From the NCBI RefSeq assembly GCF_014892575.1, contig NZ_JADBGI010000025.1, positions 37,279 through 101,278 on the forward strand: a stretch of DNA of 64,000 bases, given 5' to 3'. The notes under the pieces are model-generated. The model saw nothing but the letters and a program-made list of their open reading frames with translations. It did no database searches and was not told the origin of the DNA. Both the position numbers and the translations under genes were made by a program. This document shows positions 30,824 through 39,647 of this stretch, in pieces. This DNA comes from Nocardiopsis coralli (GTDB lineage: Bacteria; Actinomycetota; Actinomycetes; Streptosporangiales; Streptosporangiaceae). Positions within the stretch are counted from its first letter, which is position 1. Every line of letters starts with the position of its first letter.

Positions 30824-31642
30824 CTAACCCTCGGAGCGTCCCTCGGGGGTGTTCTCGGCGGCCGGGGCCTGCTCCTCGGCGGTGTCCCCGGGCTTCTCTC
30901 CGGTGTCTTCCGCCGGGGTCTCGGCGGAGCTCTCGGAACCCTCGGAGTTCTCGGCGCTCTCGTCGGCCTTCGTCTCCGCGCGCTTCTTGGGCTTGCGCAG
31001 CTCACCGATGACGGTGCCGCACACAGCGCGCAGCTGCTCGATGGAGATCGCACCCGTGCGCAGCACCCGCGGCACCGCGTAGGTCAGATCCACGATCGTC
31101 GAGGGGACCGCGGATTCGGTCGCGCCCCCTTCGAGGTAGACGGCGACGTCGGCACCGAGCTGCTCGTTCGCCTCCTCCGCCGTCGTGGCGGCGGGCTGCC
31201 CCGACTTGTTGGCGCTGCTGACCGCCATCGGGCCGGTCTCCTTGAGCAGCTCCAGCGCGACCGGGTCCATGGGCATGCGCACCGCGACGGTGCCCTTGGT
31301 GTCGCCCAGGTCCCAGGACAGGCTCGGGGTGGCCGTGCACACGAGGGTGAGCGGGCCCGGCCAGAACTCCTCCATGAGGTCGCGGCCGTGGTTGCCCATG
31401 TCGTCGACCAGCGCGGTGGCCGCACGCATGGAACCCACCAGGACCGGCGGGGGCATGTCGCGTCCGCGCCCCTTGGCCTCCAGCAGCCGTGCCACGGCGC
31501 CCGGGTTGAAGGCGTCGGTGCCGATGCCGTAGACCGTGTCGGTCGGCAGCACCACCAGATCGCCCCGGCGCACCGCCGAAGCGGCGTCGGTGACCCCGTC
31601 CTTGCGGGCGGTGTCGTCCGCACAGTCGTAGATGCGGCTCAC
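30824..31642 (-). CDS. tsaC: L-threonylcarbamoyladenylate synthase (TsaC/Sua5/YrdC family)
   Basis: 272 residues. It makes threonylcarbamoyl-AMP for the t6A37 modification of tRNAs decoding ANN codons. The YrdC core (residues 1-205) has VVLPTDTVYGIGTDAF, WPGPLTLV, VAVRMPMDP, AVSSANKSGQPAATT and PSTIVDLT. A tail of about 65 residues rich in Glu, Ala, Ser and Pro follows, replacing the Sua5 domain and probably disordered. GTG 31642, 22 bases from the prmC stop. Confidence 0.93.
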   Translation of the reverse strand: MSRIYDCADDTARKDGVTDAASAVRRGDLVVLPTDTVYGIGTDAFNPGAVARLLEAKGRGRDMPPPVLVGSMRAATALVDDMGNHGRDLMEEFWPGPLTLVCTATPSLSWDLGDTKGTVAVRMPMDPVALELLKETGPMAVSSANKSGQPAATTAEEANEQLGADVAVYLEGGATESAVPSTIVDLTYAVPRVLRTGAISIEQLRAVCGTVIGELRKPKKRAETKADESAENSEGSESSAETPAEDTGEKPGDTAEEQAPAAENTPEGRSEG

Positions 31643-31664
31643 CTGTCGTTCACCTCTTCAAGAC

Positions 31665-32528
31665 TCAGCTGTCTGCGTCGGCCCGGCGCATGACCACGAA
31701 ACGGTCGCGCCTGACCATGTCCTTGCGGTTGAGCACGTCGCGCCAGCCCCGGTCCTCGGGGAAGAACCACGGGATCTCGATGCCCTGGCCGTCGTGGTGC
31801 TCGACCGCCATCGCGCCGCCCGGGCGCAGCAGCCGCCGTCCGACCTTCTCCAGGTCGCGGATCATGTCGAGGCCGTCCTCGCCCGACCACAGGGACGGGG
31901 AGGGATCGTAGTCGCGGACCTCGGGCGGGATGGCGCCGGAGTCCCGGGTGGGGACGTACGGGGGGTTGCTGATGAGCAGGTCGACGCGCCCGTCCAGCTC
32001 CGACAGCGCGGTGCGCATGTCGTCCAGGTGCGCGGTCACACGGTCCGCGTGGCCGGTCTCGTCGATGTTGGTCTGGGCCCACTTCAGGGCCTCGGGATCG
32101 ATCTCGACGGTGTGCACCCGCGAGCGCGGGACCTCCTGCGCGATGGAGATGGCGATGGCGCCGGAACCGGTGCCCAGGTCGACCACGAGCGGGTCGGCCA
32201 CGTCCATCGAGCGCAGGGTCTCGATCGCCCAGTCGACCATGATCTCGGTCTCCGGGCGGGGGACGAACACCCCCGGCCCCACCTTCAACTGGAGGTAGCG
32301 GAAGAAGGCGTTCCCGGTGATGTGCTGGAGGGGTTCGCGGGCCTCGCGCCGGGCCACGCACTCCCAGTACCGGGCGTCGAAGTCGGAGTCGGCGACCGCG
32401 TGCAGCTCTCCTCGACGAACGCCGTGCACGAACGCCGCGAGTTCCTCGGCGTCGGTGCGTGGCGATCCCACGCCCGCTTCCGCGAGCCTCAATGTCGCGC
32501 GGGCGACCTCGTCGAGCAGGAAGTTCAT
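31665..32528 (-). CDS. prmC: peptide chain release factor N5-glutamine methyltransferase
   Basis: 287 residues. It methylates the GGQ glutamine of release factors using S-adenosylmethionine. A helical N-terminal domain precedes the Rossmann core with VVDLGTGSGAIAISIA and catalytic NPPY in LISNPPYVPTRDS. The ATG overlaps the prfA stop (ATGA), so enzyme and substrate are coupled. Confidence 0.95.
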   Translation of the reverse strand: MNFLLDEVARATLRLAEAGVGSPRTDAEELAAFVHGVRRGELHAVADSDFDARYWECVARREAREPLQHITGNAFFRYLQLKVGPGVFVPRPETEIMVDWAIETLRSMDVADPLVVDLGTGSGAIAISIAQEVPRSRVHTVEIDPEALKWAQTNIDETGHADRVTAHLDDMRTALSELDGRVDLLISNPPYVPTRDSGAIPPEVRDYDPSPSLWSGEDGLDMIRDLEKVGRRLLRPGGAMAVEHHDGQGIEIPWFFPEDRGWRDVLNRKDMVRRDRFVVMRRADADS

Positions 32529-33592
32529 GATTGAGCTGCTTCGAGCCTCTCCTTGGTGTCGGCGTCCACCAACGCGCGGATGACCCCGTCCAGTTCGCCG
32601 TCGAGGACCTGGTCGAGGTTGTAGGCCTTGTAACCGACCCGGTGGTCGGAGATGCGGTTCTCCGGGAAATTGTAGGTGCGCACACGCTCGGAGCGGTCCA
32701 CGGTCCGGACCTGGCTCGCCCGCTCGGCGGCGGCCTCGGCGTCCTTGCTGGCCTGGGCCTCGGCGTAGATGCGGGCCCGCAGGATGCGCATGGCCTGCTC
32801 CTTGTTCTGGAGCTGGCTCTTCTCGTTCTGGCACGAGGCCACGATGCCCGTGGGCAGGTGGGTGATGCGCACGGCCGAGTCGGTGGTGTTCACGCTCTGG
32901 CCGCCGGGCCCGGAGGAGCGGTAGACGTCGATCCGCAGATCGTTGTCGTGGATCTCGACCTCGATCTCCTCGGCCTCGGGCACGACGAGCACGCCCGCGG
33001 CGGAGGTGTGGATGCGCCCCTGGGACTCGGTCACCGGCACACGCTGCACGCGGTGCACGCCGCCCTCGAACTTGAACACCGGCCAGACCCCGGTCCCGGG
33101 TTCGGGGTTGCCCTTGTTCTTGAAGGCGATGGTGATGTCCTTGTAGCCGCCCAGGTCGGAGTGGGTGGCGTCGATGACCTCGGTCTTGAAACCGAGGCGC
33201 TCGGCGTAGCGCAGGTACATGCGCACGAGGTCGCCGGCGAACAGGGCGGACTCCTCGCCGCCCTCGCCGGCCTTGACCTCCATGATGAGGTTCTTGTCGT
33301 CGGCGGGGTCGCGCGGGATCAGCAGCACACGCAGGCGTTCGGTGAGTTCGTCGGCCTCCGTGGAGAGGCGGTCGGCCTCCTCGGCGAAGGCGGGGTCCTC
33401 CGACGCGAGTTCACGCGCGGCCCCGATGTCGCTCTCGACCTGCTTGAGCTGGCGGTAGGCCTCGATGATGGGGGTGAGCTGCGAGTACCGCTTGCCGAGC
33501 GTGCGCGCCTTGTTCTGATCGGCGTGCACCTCGGGGTCGGCGAGCTGCTGCTCCAGCTCGTAGTACTCCCCCAGAAGATCGTCCAGCTTCAC
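32525..33592 (-). CDS. prfA: peptide chain release factor 1
   Basis: 355 residues. Recognises UAA and UAG and triggers peptide release. GGQ motif in SSGPGGQSVNTTDSAVRITH; GEGGEESALFA segment of the N-terminal half; PENRISDHRVG near the end. GTG 33592 is chosen where family members begin (VKLDDLLGEY); a longer frame runs upstream. Confidence 0.96.
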   Translation of the reverse strand: MKLDDLLGEYYELEQQLADPEVHADQNKARTLGKRYSQLTPIIEAYRQLKQVESDIGAARELASEDPAFAEEADRLSTEADELTERLRVLLIPRDPADDKNLIMEVKAGEGGEESALFAGDLVRMYLRYAERLGFKTEVIDATHSDLGGYKDITIAFKNKGNPEPGTGVWPVFKFEGGVHRVQRVPVTESQGRIHTSAAGVLVVPEAEEIEVEIHDNDLRIDVYRSSGPGGQSVNTTDSAVRITHLPTGIVASCQNEKSQLQNKEQAMRILRARIYAEAQASKDAEAAAERASQVRTVDRSERVRTYNFPENRISDHRVGYKAYNLDQVLDGELDGVIRALVDADTKERLEAAQS

Positions 33593-33669
33593 TGTGCCAC
33601 GTTCCCGTCCTGTATCGCTTGCCTCGCCTGGTTGTGTGTCACCCCGCCGTGTGAGGGCGGTGGTGCGCA

Positions 33670-33696
33670 CCGGCGGCGCCTCCCCGGCGCCGCCGG
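33670..33696 (-). terminator. hairpin between rpmE and prfA
   Basis: An 11-bp perfect stem (33670-33680 with 33686-33696) and a 5-base loop just past the rpmE stop. No T-tract; it may partly attenuate read-through into prfA. Confidence 0.55.
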
Positions 33697-33709
33697 ACAG
33701 CGGGCAGCG

Positions 33710-33925
33710 CTACTTGGCGGTGCGCTTGCCGAAGCGCTTCTCGAAGCGGGCGACCCGGCCACCGGTGTCCAGGATCTTCTGCTTGCCGGTGTAGAACGGG
33801 TGGCACTCGGAGCACACGTCGGCACGCAGTTCGCCCGCGGTGAGGGTGCTCCGCGTGATGAAGTGGGCGCCGCAGGTGCAGGTCACTTCAGTCGGAACGT
33901 ACTCGGGGTGGATGTCGGACTGCAT
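33710..33925 (-). CDS. rpmE: 50S ribosomal protein L31, zinc-binding form
   Basis: 71 residues. It keeps the cysteine pairs of the C+ type (VTCTCGAHF and DVCSECHPFYTGKQ), so it binds zinc; the organism may hold a Zur-controlled C- paralogue elsewhere. ATG 33925 has AGGAG 7 bases upstream. Confidence 0.96.
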   Translation of the reverse strand: MQSDIHPEYVPTEVTCTCGAHFITRSTLTAGELRADVCSECHPFYTGKQKILDTGGRVARFEKRFGKRTAK

Positions 33926-34032
33926 GGTGTGTCTCCTCTTCAGGGGCGCAGCCGCCGGACGCATGCCGAGCGCGCCACCCTGAGGGTGGGGATGTGTCGG
34001 GACCATGCGCGAACCGGTGCCGCGGCGATCTG

Positions 34033-34079
34033 GGTAGTGAGGACAACGGCGCCCGTGGGGCGGACCGGTCCTCACTACC
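34033..34079 (-). terminator. long-loop hairpin between lactate permease and rpmE
   Basis: GGTAGTGAGGAC (34033-34044) and GTCCTCACTACC (34068-34079) pair perfectly across 23 bases. It lies 36 bases past the permease stop and 107 bases before the rpmE start, so it may be the permease terminator or a leader structure of rpmE. No Zur-box-like sequence was seen. Confidence 0.5.
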
Positions 34080-34115
34080 AGTTTGCCAGACTCACAACGA
34101 TGCCGGGACCAGTCC

Positions 34116-35951
34116 CTATTCCGGACGGCCCCCTCCCGCGCCGGGCCTCGGCAGCCGTGTGTGCTCGGGGACCGGCAGCTTGGCGTCCCTGCGTTTGAGC
34201 CAGGCGAGGAGCGCCGCCAGGGCCGCGAGCGTCGCGGTGAGCATGATCGTACCTGCGTGCAGTGCGACCCCGTTGACCAGCACGTAGGCCAGGGATCCGG
34301 TGACGAGCAGGTAGTAGGTCATGGGCAGCACGGTCTGGCGCAGCACGTCGCCCTCGCGCCCGACGAGGCCGACGACGGCGGACGCGGCCACGACGTTGTG
34401 CACGGTGATCATGTTGCCCGCTGCGCCGCCGGCGGCCTGGGCGGCCACGACGGACTCGGGCGGTGCGGCGATCCGGTCGGCGGTGGCGTGCTGGAACAGG
34501 GAGAACATGAGGTTGGAGACGGTGTTGGACCCGGCCACGAACGCGCCGAGCGCACCGATCCACGGTGCGACGAGCGGCCAGTCGGTACCGCCGAGTTCGG
34601 CGGCCCCGGCGGCCAGGGTGAGCGGCATGCTCTCCAGTCCGGTGTCACCGAACTCGGCCCCGGTGTTGATGAAGACCCGCACCAGAGGCACGGCGAAGAG
34701 CAGGGCGACGGCGGCCCCGGCCAACTGGGATCCGGCCATCTTCCACGAGTCCAGGATCTGGCGCCGGCCCATGCGGTGCAGGCCGTAGGTCACCAGGCTC
34801 ACGAGGATGAAGGTCGCACCCGGTGAGAACAGCGGTTCCACGGCGTCGCCGATCCCGGTGCCGAAGATGTCGTCCCAGCTGAGCGTGGCGCCCTCGAGCC
34901 AGACCTTGAGCGGCTCGATGGTGCGGGTGATGACCAGGACCGCGGCGACCATGAGGTAGGGCGCCCAGGCGCGCAGCAGCCCGATGCGGTGTTCGGTGCT
35001 GACGGCCTCGGAGCTGCCGTCGCCGGACTCGATCTTGCCGGTCCAGCGCGCGAGCCAGTCCTCACGGGGCGGGAAGTCCCAGACGGTCTTCGGCAGCAGG
35101 AACCCCTTGCGGGCCGCCAGCACGACGATGACCAGGCCGGTCAGACCGCCGAGGAGGCTGGTGAACTCCACCCCGAGGAAGTAGTTGTACAGCACCGACG
35201 GGATCGTGAGGGCGAAGGCGGCGAAGAGCGCGAACTTCCAGGCGCCGAGGCCGTCGGAGAAACGGCGTTCCTTGCCGTAGAACCCGCAGAGCATGCAGCA
35301 GATGAGCAGCGGGACGAAGGTGCCGGCGCCGGCGTGCAGGAGAACGGTCTGGAAGCCGATCTCGGAGATGTACTCGGGGAAGCTCATCCCGAGAGCGGCG
35401 GCGCGTTCCTCCACTCCCCCGCCGCCCTCGAGGCCGCCGGAGACACCGACGAGGACCGGTGTGCCGACGGCACCGAAGCTGACGGGGGTGCTCTGGATGA
35501 CCATGCCGACCATGACGGCGGCCATCGCGGGGAACCCGAGCGCGAGCATGAGGGGCGCGACCACTGCGGCGGGGGTTCCGAAGCCGGAGGCCCCCTCGAT
35601 GAAGCTGCCGAAGAGCCAGCCGATGATGATGGCCTGCACCCGGCGGTCGGGGCTGATGTCGGTGAAGGTGCGTCTGATGGTCGCGATGGCCCGGCTCTTG
35701 GTGAGGGTCGCGAGCAGGAGCAGTGCGCCGAAGATGATGTAGAGCAGGCCGACCGCGAGGATCAGGCCTTGGATGCTGGAGGCGAGGACGGCGACCCATT
35801 CGGTCTGCCAGAAGTAGACGGCGATACCGACGACGACGATGTATCCGACCGGCATCGCGTACATGGCGGGCAGCCGGAACCCCACGAGCAGGATCCCGAC
35901 GAGGACGATGGGGGCGAGGGCGAGAAGGCTGAGTACGGCGAGGTGGTCCAT
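34116..35951 (-). CDS. lldP: L-lactate permease family transporter
   Basis: 611 residues, about 13-14 membrane helices. Imports lactate (and glycolate in relatives) with protons. Family marks: GSFIEGASGFGTPAAVVAPLML, STPVSFGAVGTPVLVGV, GALGAFVAGSNTVSNLMFSLFQ and AGNMITVHNVVAASAVVGL. ATG 35951 has GGGAG upstream. No lactate dehydrogenase gene is nearby; an operator-like palindrome lies just upstream. Confidence 0.93.
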   Translation of the reverse strand: MDHLAVLSLLALAPIVLVGILLVGFRLPAMYAMPVGYIVVVGIAVYFWQTEWVAVLASSIQGLILAVGLLYIIFGALLLLATLTKSRAIATIRRTFTDISPDRRVQAIIIGWLFGSFIEGASGFGTPAAVVAPLMLALGFPAMAAVMVGMVIQSTPVSFGAVGTPVLVGVSGGLEGGGGVEERAAALGMSFPEYISEIGFQTVLLHAGAGTFVPLLICCMLCGFYGKERRFSDGLGAWKFALFAAFALTIPSVLYNYFLGVEFTSLLGGLTGLVIVVLAARKGFLLPKTVWDFPPREDWLARWTGKIESGDGSSEAVSTEHRIGLLRAWAPYLMVAAVLVITRTIEPLKVWLEGATLSWDDIFGTGIGDAVEPLFSPGATFILVSLVTYGLHRMGRRQILDSWKMAGSQLAGAAVALLFAVPLVRVFINTGAEFGDTGLESMPLTLAAGAAELGGTDWPLVAPWIGALGAFVAGSNTVSNLMFSLFQHATADRIAAPPESVVAAQAAGGAAGNMITVHNVVAASAVVGLVGREGDVLRQTVLPMTYYLLVTGSLAYVLVNGVALHAGTIMLTATLAALAALLAWLKRRDAKLPVPEHTRLPRPGAGGGRPE

Positions 35952-35995
35952 CCAGACGGCTCCCTGGCATGGGGGGTACTCGACGCCGCGATGCT

Positions 35996-36026
35996 AGGGG
36001 TGATCCCCCTGGGGCGATACACCCCT
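35996..36026 (-). promoter_or_regulatory. 31-base imperfect palindrome upstream of lldP
   Basis: Outer arms AGGGGTG (35996-36002) and CACCCCT (36020-36026) enclose ATCcCCCtGGGGcGAT. It lies 45 bases before the permease start and is a good candidate operator for a lactate-responsive regulator. The regulator is not in the window. Confidence 0.5.
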
Positions 36027-36117
36027 TCTGTGATCCGAGACACACAAGTGATCTTTTCCGGGCCGCGGTGCCTCCATCTCGCTATGTGGAATGCCTGGGC
36101 GTCGCCGCACACACGAG

Positions 36118-36147
36118 AAGGGGCCCTCCGCCGCGGGAGGGCCCCTT
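36118..36147 (-). terminator. terminator of rho
   Basis: A perfect 12-bp stem (36118-36129 with 36136-36147) and 6-base loop, 20 bases past the rho stop. On the minus strand the stem ends in CTT and is followed by CTCG. Confidence 0.75.
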
Positions 36148-36167
36148 CGCCGTTACCGGATCCCCGA

Positions 36168-38174
36168 TCAGGTGGTCTTCTGCACCTGCATCAGGAACTC
36201 GGCGTTGGTCTTGGACTCCTTCATCTTGTCCAGGAGCAGCTCGACGGCCTGCTGCGTGTCGAGCGCGTGCAGCACCCGGCGCAGCTTCCAGACCACGTTG
36301 AGCTCCTCGTTGGACATGAGGATCTCTTCCTTACGGGTGCTCGAGGCGTCCACGTCGACCGCGGGGAAGATCCGCTTGTCGGCCAGGGACCGGTTGAGCC
36401 GCAGCTCCATGTTGCCGGTGCCCTTGAACTCCTCGAAGATCACCTCGTCGGCGCGCGAACCGGTCTCGACCAGCGCGGTCGCCAGGATGGTCAGCGAACC
36501 GCCGCCCTCGATGTTGCGGGCCGCACCGAAGAACTTCTTCGGCGGGTACAGCGCCGTGGAGTCCACACCGCCGGACATGATGCGCCCGCTGGCCGGTGCG
36601 GCCAGGTTGTAGGCGCGGCCCAGGCGGGTGATGGAGTCCAGCAGGACCACGACGTCGGTACCCATCTCCACCAGGCGCTTGGCGCGCTCGATGGCCAGGT
36701 CGGCGACGGTCGTGTGGTCCTCGGCGGGACGGTCGAAGGTCGAGTGGATGACCTCGCCCTTGACGGTGCGCTGCATGTCCGTGACTTCCTCGGGACGCTC
36801 GTCCACGAGGATCACCATGAGGTAGCACTCGGGGTTGTTCTCGGTGATCGCGTTGGCCACCGACTGCATGACCATCGTCTTGCCGGCCTTGGGCGGGGAG
36901 ACGATGAGACCGCGCTGCCCCTTGCCGATGGGCGCGACCAGGTCGATGATGCGCGTGGTCATGATGCCGGGGTCCGTCTCCAGCCGCAGGCGCTCCTGCG
37001 GGTAGAGCGGCACGAGCTTGGAGAACTCCTGGCGGCCCTTGGCCTGGTCGGGCGACATGCCGTTGACCGAGTCCAGGCGGACCAGCGCGTTGAACTTCTC
37101 GCGGCGCTCGCCCTCGCGGGGCTGGCGCACCGCACCGACGATCTGGTCGCCCTTGCGCAGGCCGTGCTTGCGCACCTGGGCGAGGGAGACGTAGACGTCG
37201 CTCTGCCCGGGCAGGTAGCCGGTCGTGCGCACGAAGGCGTAGTTGTCGAGGATGTCGAGGATCCCCGCGACCGGCAGCAGGACGTCGTCGTCGCCGATGA
37301 CCGGGTCGGCCTCCTGGCCTCCCCCTCGGCGCCGGTCCCGGCGGTCGCGCCGCCGGCCGCGACGGCGTCCGCCGCCTCCGCCGAAGTCGTCGTCGTTGTC
37401 CTTGTTGTGGTCGCGGCCCTGGTTCTGACCACCGCCGCCCTGCTGGGCGTTGTTGTTGTTCTGGTCGTCGTTGCCGCCTCCGCCGCCGCGGTTGCGGTTA
37501 CGGCGGTTGCGCTGACGCTCGCGCCCCTGACCGGACCGGTTGTTGTTCTCCCGGTCCTCAGAGGCGTCGGGGCCGTTCTTCCGGGGGGTGCTGGATGTCT
37601 TGGTCACGCTGCTCGCGGAGGTAGAGGAATCGGCGCCGTCCACCGCTCGGGGCTGCTCACCGGAGTCGTCACCGCGGTTGCGGGACGAACGGCGGTTCCG
37701 GGAGGGCTTGTCGCCCTTCCCGCCCTGGGAGTCGGCCACGGCCTGGTCCGACGGCTGCTCACCCGAGGACTTCTTGTCGTCCTGGGTGTGGTCCGAGGCC
37801 GTCTTCTCGGAGGCCGGGACCTCGGCCGATCCGCCGGTGTCCCCGACCTTACCGGCCTTGGGCGCCGGGTCGGCTTTCTTTGCTGATTTGGGCTTCGCCG
37901 GGGCGGCCTCGACGGGTCCCCCCTGCTTGGCCTCGATCGCGGCGATGACGTCGCTCTTGCGCATGCGCCCCGTACCGGTGATGCCCAGGCTCGACGCGAG
38001 CTTTTGCAGCTCGGGGAGCTTCAGAGCCGCGAGCCCGGTACCCCGCGTACTCGCGCGGGACCGAGACGAGGAGGTGGCGTTCGACGCCGACTCACCGTTC
38101 TCGGCACCGGAAGCGTCGGTGGTGGCTTTGCTGTCGACCGCCGCGTCCGTGTGGAGCTCGGTTGTGTCGCTCAC
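36168..38174 (-). CDS. rho: transcription termination factor Rho with long disordered insertion
   Basis: 668 residues, against about 420 in E. coli. Order: short acidic N-tail; Rho_N/SAP-like helices (LAALKLPELQKLASSLGITG, ~48-85); about 200 residues of low complexity rich in S, N, Q, R, G and D, ending in an RGRRRDRRDRRRGGG stretch; cold-shock RNA-binding domain (ILDILDNYAFVRTTGYLPG); RecA-like motor with Walker A SPPKAGKT, Walker B VVLLDSITRLGRAYN and Q-loop. Actinobacterial Rho proteins carry such insertions, which add RNA affinity. GTG 38174 has GGAAGGA upstream. Confidence 0.96.
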   Translation of the reverse strand: MSDTTELHTDAAVDSKATTDASGAENGESASNATSSSRSRASTRGTGLAALKLPELQKLASSLGITGTGRMRKSDVIAAIEAKQGGPVEAAPAKPKSAKKADPAPKAGKVGDTGGSAEVPASEKTASDHTQDDKKSSGEQPSDQAVADSQGGKGDKPSRNRRSSRNRGDDSGEQPRAVDGADSSTSASSVTKTSSTPRKNGPDASEDRENNNRSGQGRERQRNRRNRNRGGGGGNDDQNNNNAQQGGGGQNQGRDHNKDNDDDFGGGGGRRRGRRRDRRDRRRGGGQEADPVIGDDDVLLPVAGILDILDNYAFVRTTGYLPGQSDVYVSLAQVRKHGLRKGDQIVGAVRQPREGERREKFNALVRLDSVNGMSPDQAKGRQEFSKLVPLYPQERLRLETDPGIMTTRIIDLVAPIGKGQRGLIVSPPKAGKTMVMQSVANAITENNPECYLMVILVDERPEEVTDMQRTVKGEVIHSTFDRPAEDHTTVADLAIERAKRLVEMGTDVVVLLDSITRLGRAYNLAAPASGRIMSGGVDSTALYPPKKFFGAARNIEGGGSLTILATALVETGSRADEVIFEEFKGTGNMELRLNRSLADKRIFPAVDVDASSTRKEEILMSNEELNVVWKLRRVLHALDTQQAVELLLDKMKESKTNAEFLMQVQKTT

Positions 38175-38611
38175 TAAGGGTCCTTCCCAAGGAGCGGGCT
38201 TCGGCCGTCAGCGGGTCGCTGGAGCGGCCGGCCCGTGTGTTGCGAACCGGCAGGGGCCGGGTAGGGCGTGCCCCACGTCGGTCGGAACCGGCGAGAAGAC
38301 GGTCCCCTACCCAATCGCGGCGGGCTCTGGGTATGGCCAGACGTCGGGGCGGGTGGCTCGGTGATGATGCCCGTCAACCTTGGCCACACTCATCCGGGGA
38401 CGAGGTGACTGCGGAGAATGAAGGGCGAGATCGCGGAGAACCGCTGACTCACCACTCGGGCCACCGCCTCCGCGCGATCGTAGGACCGGACCGCCGGAGT
38501 ATGGGACGCGGGTGCCGTCGTGGCGGATGAGCACACGCCCCGCAACGGGGCATCTGGTGCTTCACCAAGCCTAACATCACCAGCGGCCACGGCTATTCCT
38601 CGACACGGAAG
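38175..38611 (-). promoter_or_regulatory. rho leader and promoter region
   Basis: 437 bases with no supported gene. The part next to thrB carries a small hairpin GCCCCG-caa-CGGGGC (38537-38551), a possible thrB terminator. The rest is presumably a long rho 5' leader; in many bacteria rho is self-attenuated in such a leader. I see no defined boxes. Confidence 0.4.
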
Positions 38612-39568
38612 CTACGGATGGGGAGATGGGGTCCACACCCCCGCCGGCTCGACGTGCAGGGGGCGTACGTCCCAATCATTACCCGCCCTCCGCCGGATCG
38701 AATCAACCTGCCCGGCGATTTCCGGCGATTCCGGGGCGGCCTCGCCCTCGGGGACCGAACACAGGACGAGCACGGTGGGCCCGGCCCCGGAGACCACGGC
38801 GGGCAGTTGCCCGTGTTCTCTGAGGTCAGAGACGAGGTCGAGAGTGCGGGGCATGGCCGGGGCCCGGTACGACTCGTGTAGCCGATCCCGGGTGGCCGCG
38901 TACAGACCTTCGGGGTGGCCACAAACGGCCGCGGTCATGAGCGCCGCGCGCCCGGCGTTGAAGGCCGCATCGGCGTGCGGGACGGTCTCCGGGACGAGTC
39001 CCCGCGCCTGTGCGGTGGAGACCCGCCAGTCGGGCACACACACGACGGGCAGGATGCGCGGGTCCACGGGCAGGGAGACCGCGCCCCACCCCTTGCCCTC
39101 GCGGTAGGCGACGGTGTAACCGCCGTACACGCAGGGCGCCACGTTGTCGGGGTGGCCCTCGATGTCGGCGGCGACCCGGTAGATCCAGTCGCGGTCGGGG
39201 CCACCGTCGGGCCCCGTGCGGCCCAGCAGTGCGGCGGCCGCGGCGACCCCGCCGACGATCGCGGAGGAGGACGACCCGAGCCCGCGTGCGTGCGGGACCC
39301 GGTTCACGCAGGTGAGGTCGAGGCCCGGGGCCTTCTCCCCCACCCGGTCGAAGGCCTCGTGCAGCGCGCGGACCACCAGGTGGCGTTCGTCGAGCGGGAC
39401 CTCGCCGGCGCCCTCTCCCCGGACGACGACCGTCAGCTGGTCGTCGTCGCGGAGGCGGACCTCGAACTCGTTGTACAGGCGAAGCGCCAGGCCCAGGGCG
39501 TCGTAGCCGGGGCCGAGGTTGGCGCTCGTTGCGGGCGCGTGCACCGTCACCCGCGTGGGTCGGGTCAT
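38612..39568 (-). CDS. thrB: homoserine kinase
   Basis: 318 residues, GHMP kinase family. Phosphorylates homoserine in the threonine branch. Motifs: VTVHAPATSANLGPGYDALG at the N-terminus, phosphate loop HARGLGSSSSAIVGG, and C-terminal VSGAGPTVLVLC. ATG 39568 has GAGGAG 5 bases upstream. It follows thrC by 79 bases. Confidence 0.95.
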   Translation of the reverse strand: MTRPTRVTVHAPATSANLGPGYDALGLALRLYNEFEVRLRDDDQLTVVVRGEGAGEVPLDERHLVVRALHEAFDRVGEKAPGLDLTCVNRVPHARGLGSSSSAIVGGVAAAAALLGRTGPDGGPDRDWIYRVAADIEGHPDNVAPCVYGGYTVAYREGKGWGAVSLPVDPRILPVVCVPDWRVSTAQARGLVPETVPHADAAFNAGRAALMTAAVCGHPEGLYAATRDRLHESYRAPAMPRTLDLVSDLREHGQLPAVVSGAGPTVLVLCSVPEGEAAPESPEIAGQVDSIRRRAGNDWDVRPLHVEPAGVWTPSPHP

Positions 39569-39647
39569 CGTGGCTCCTCGATGGGGCGCCCCGGGCGCGG
39601 ACCCGGGGCGTATGCGGTGCGGGACGGCGGGGGCGCCGCCCGCGGAG

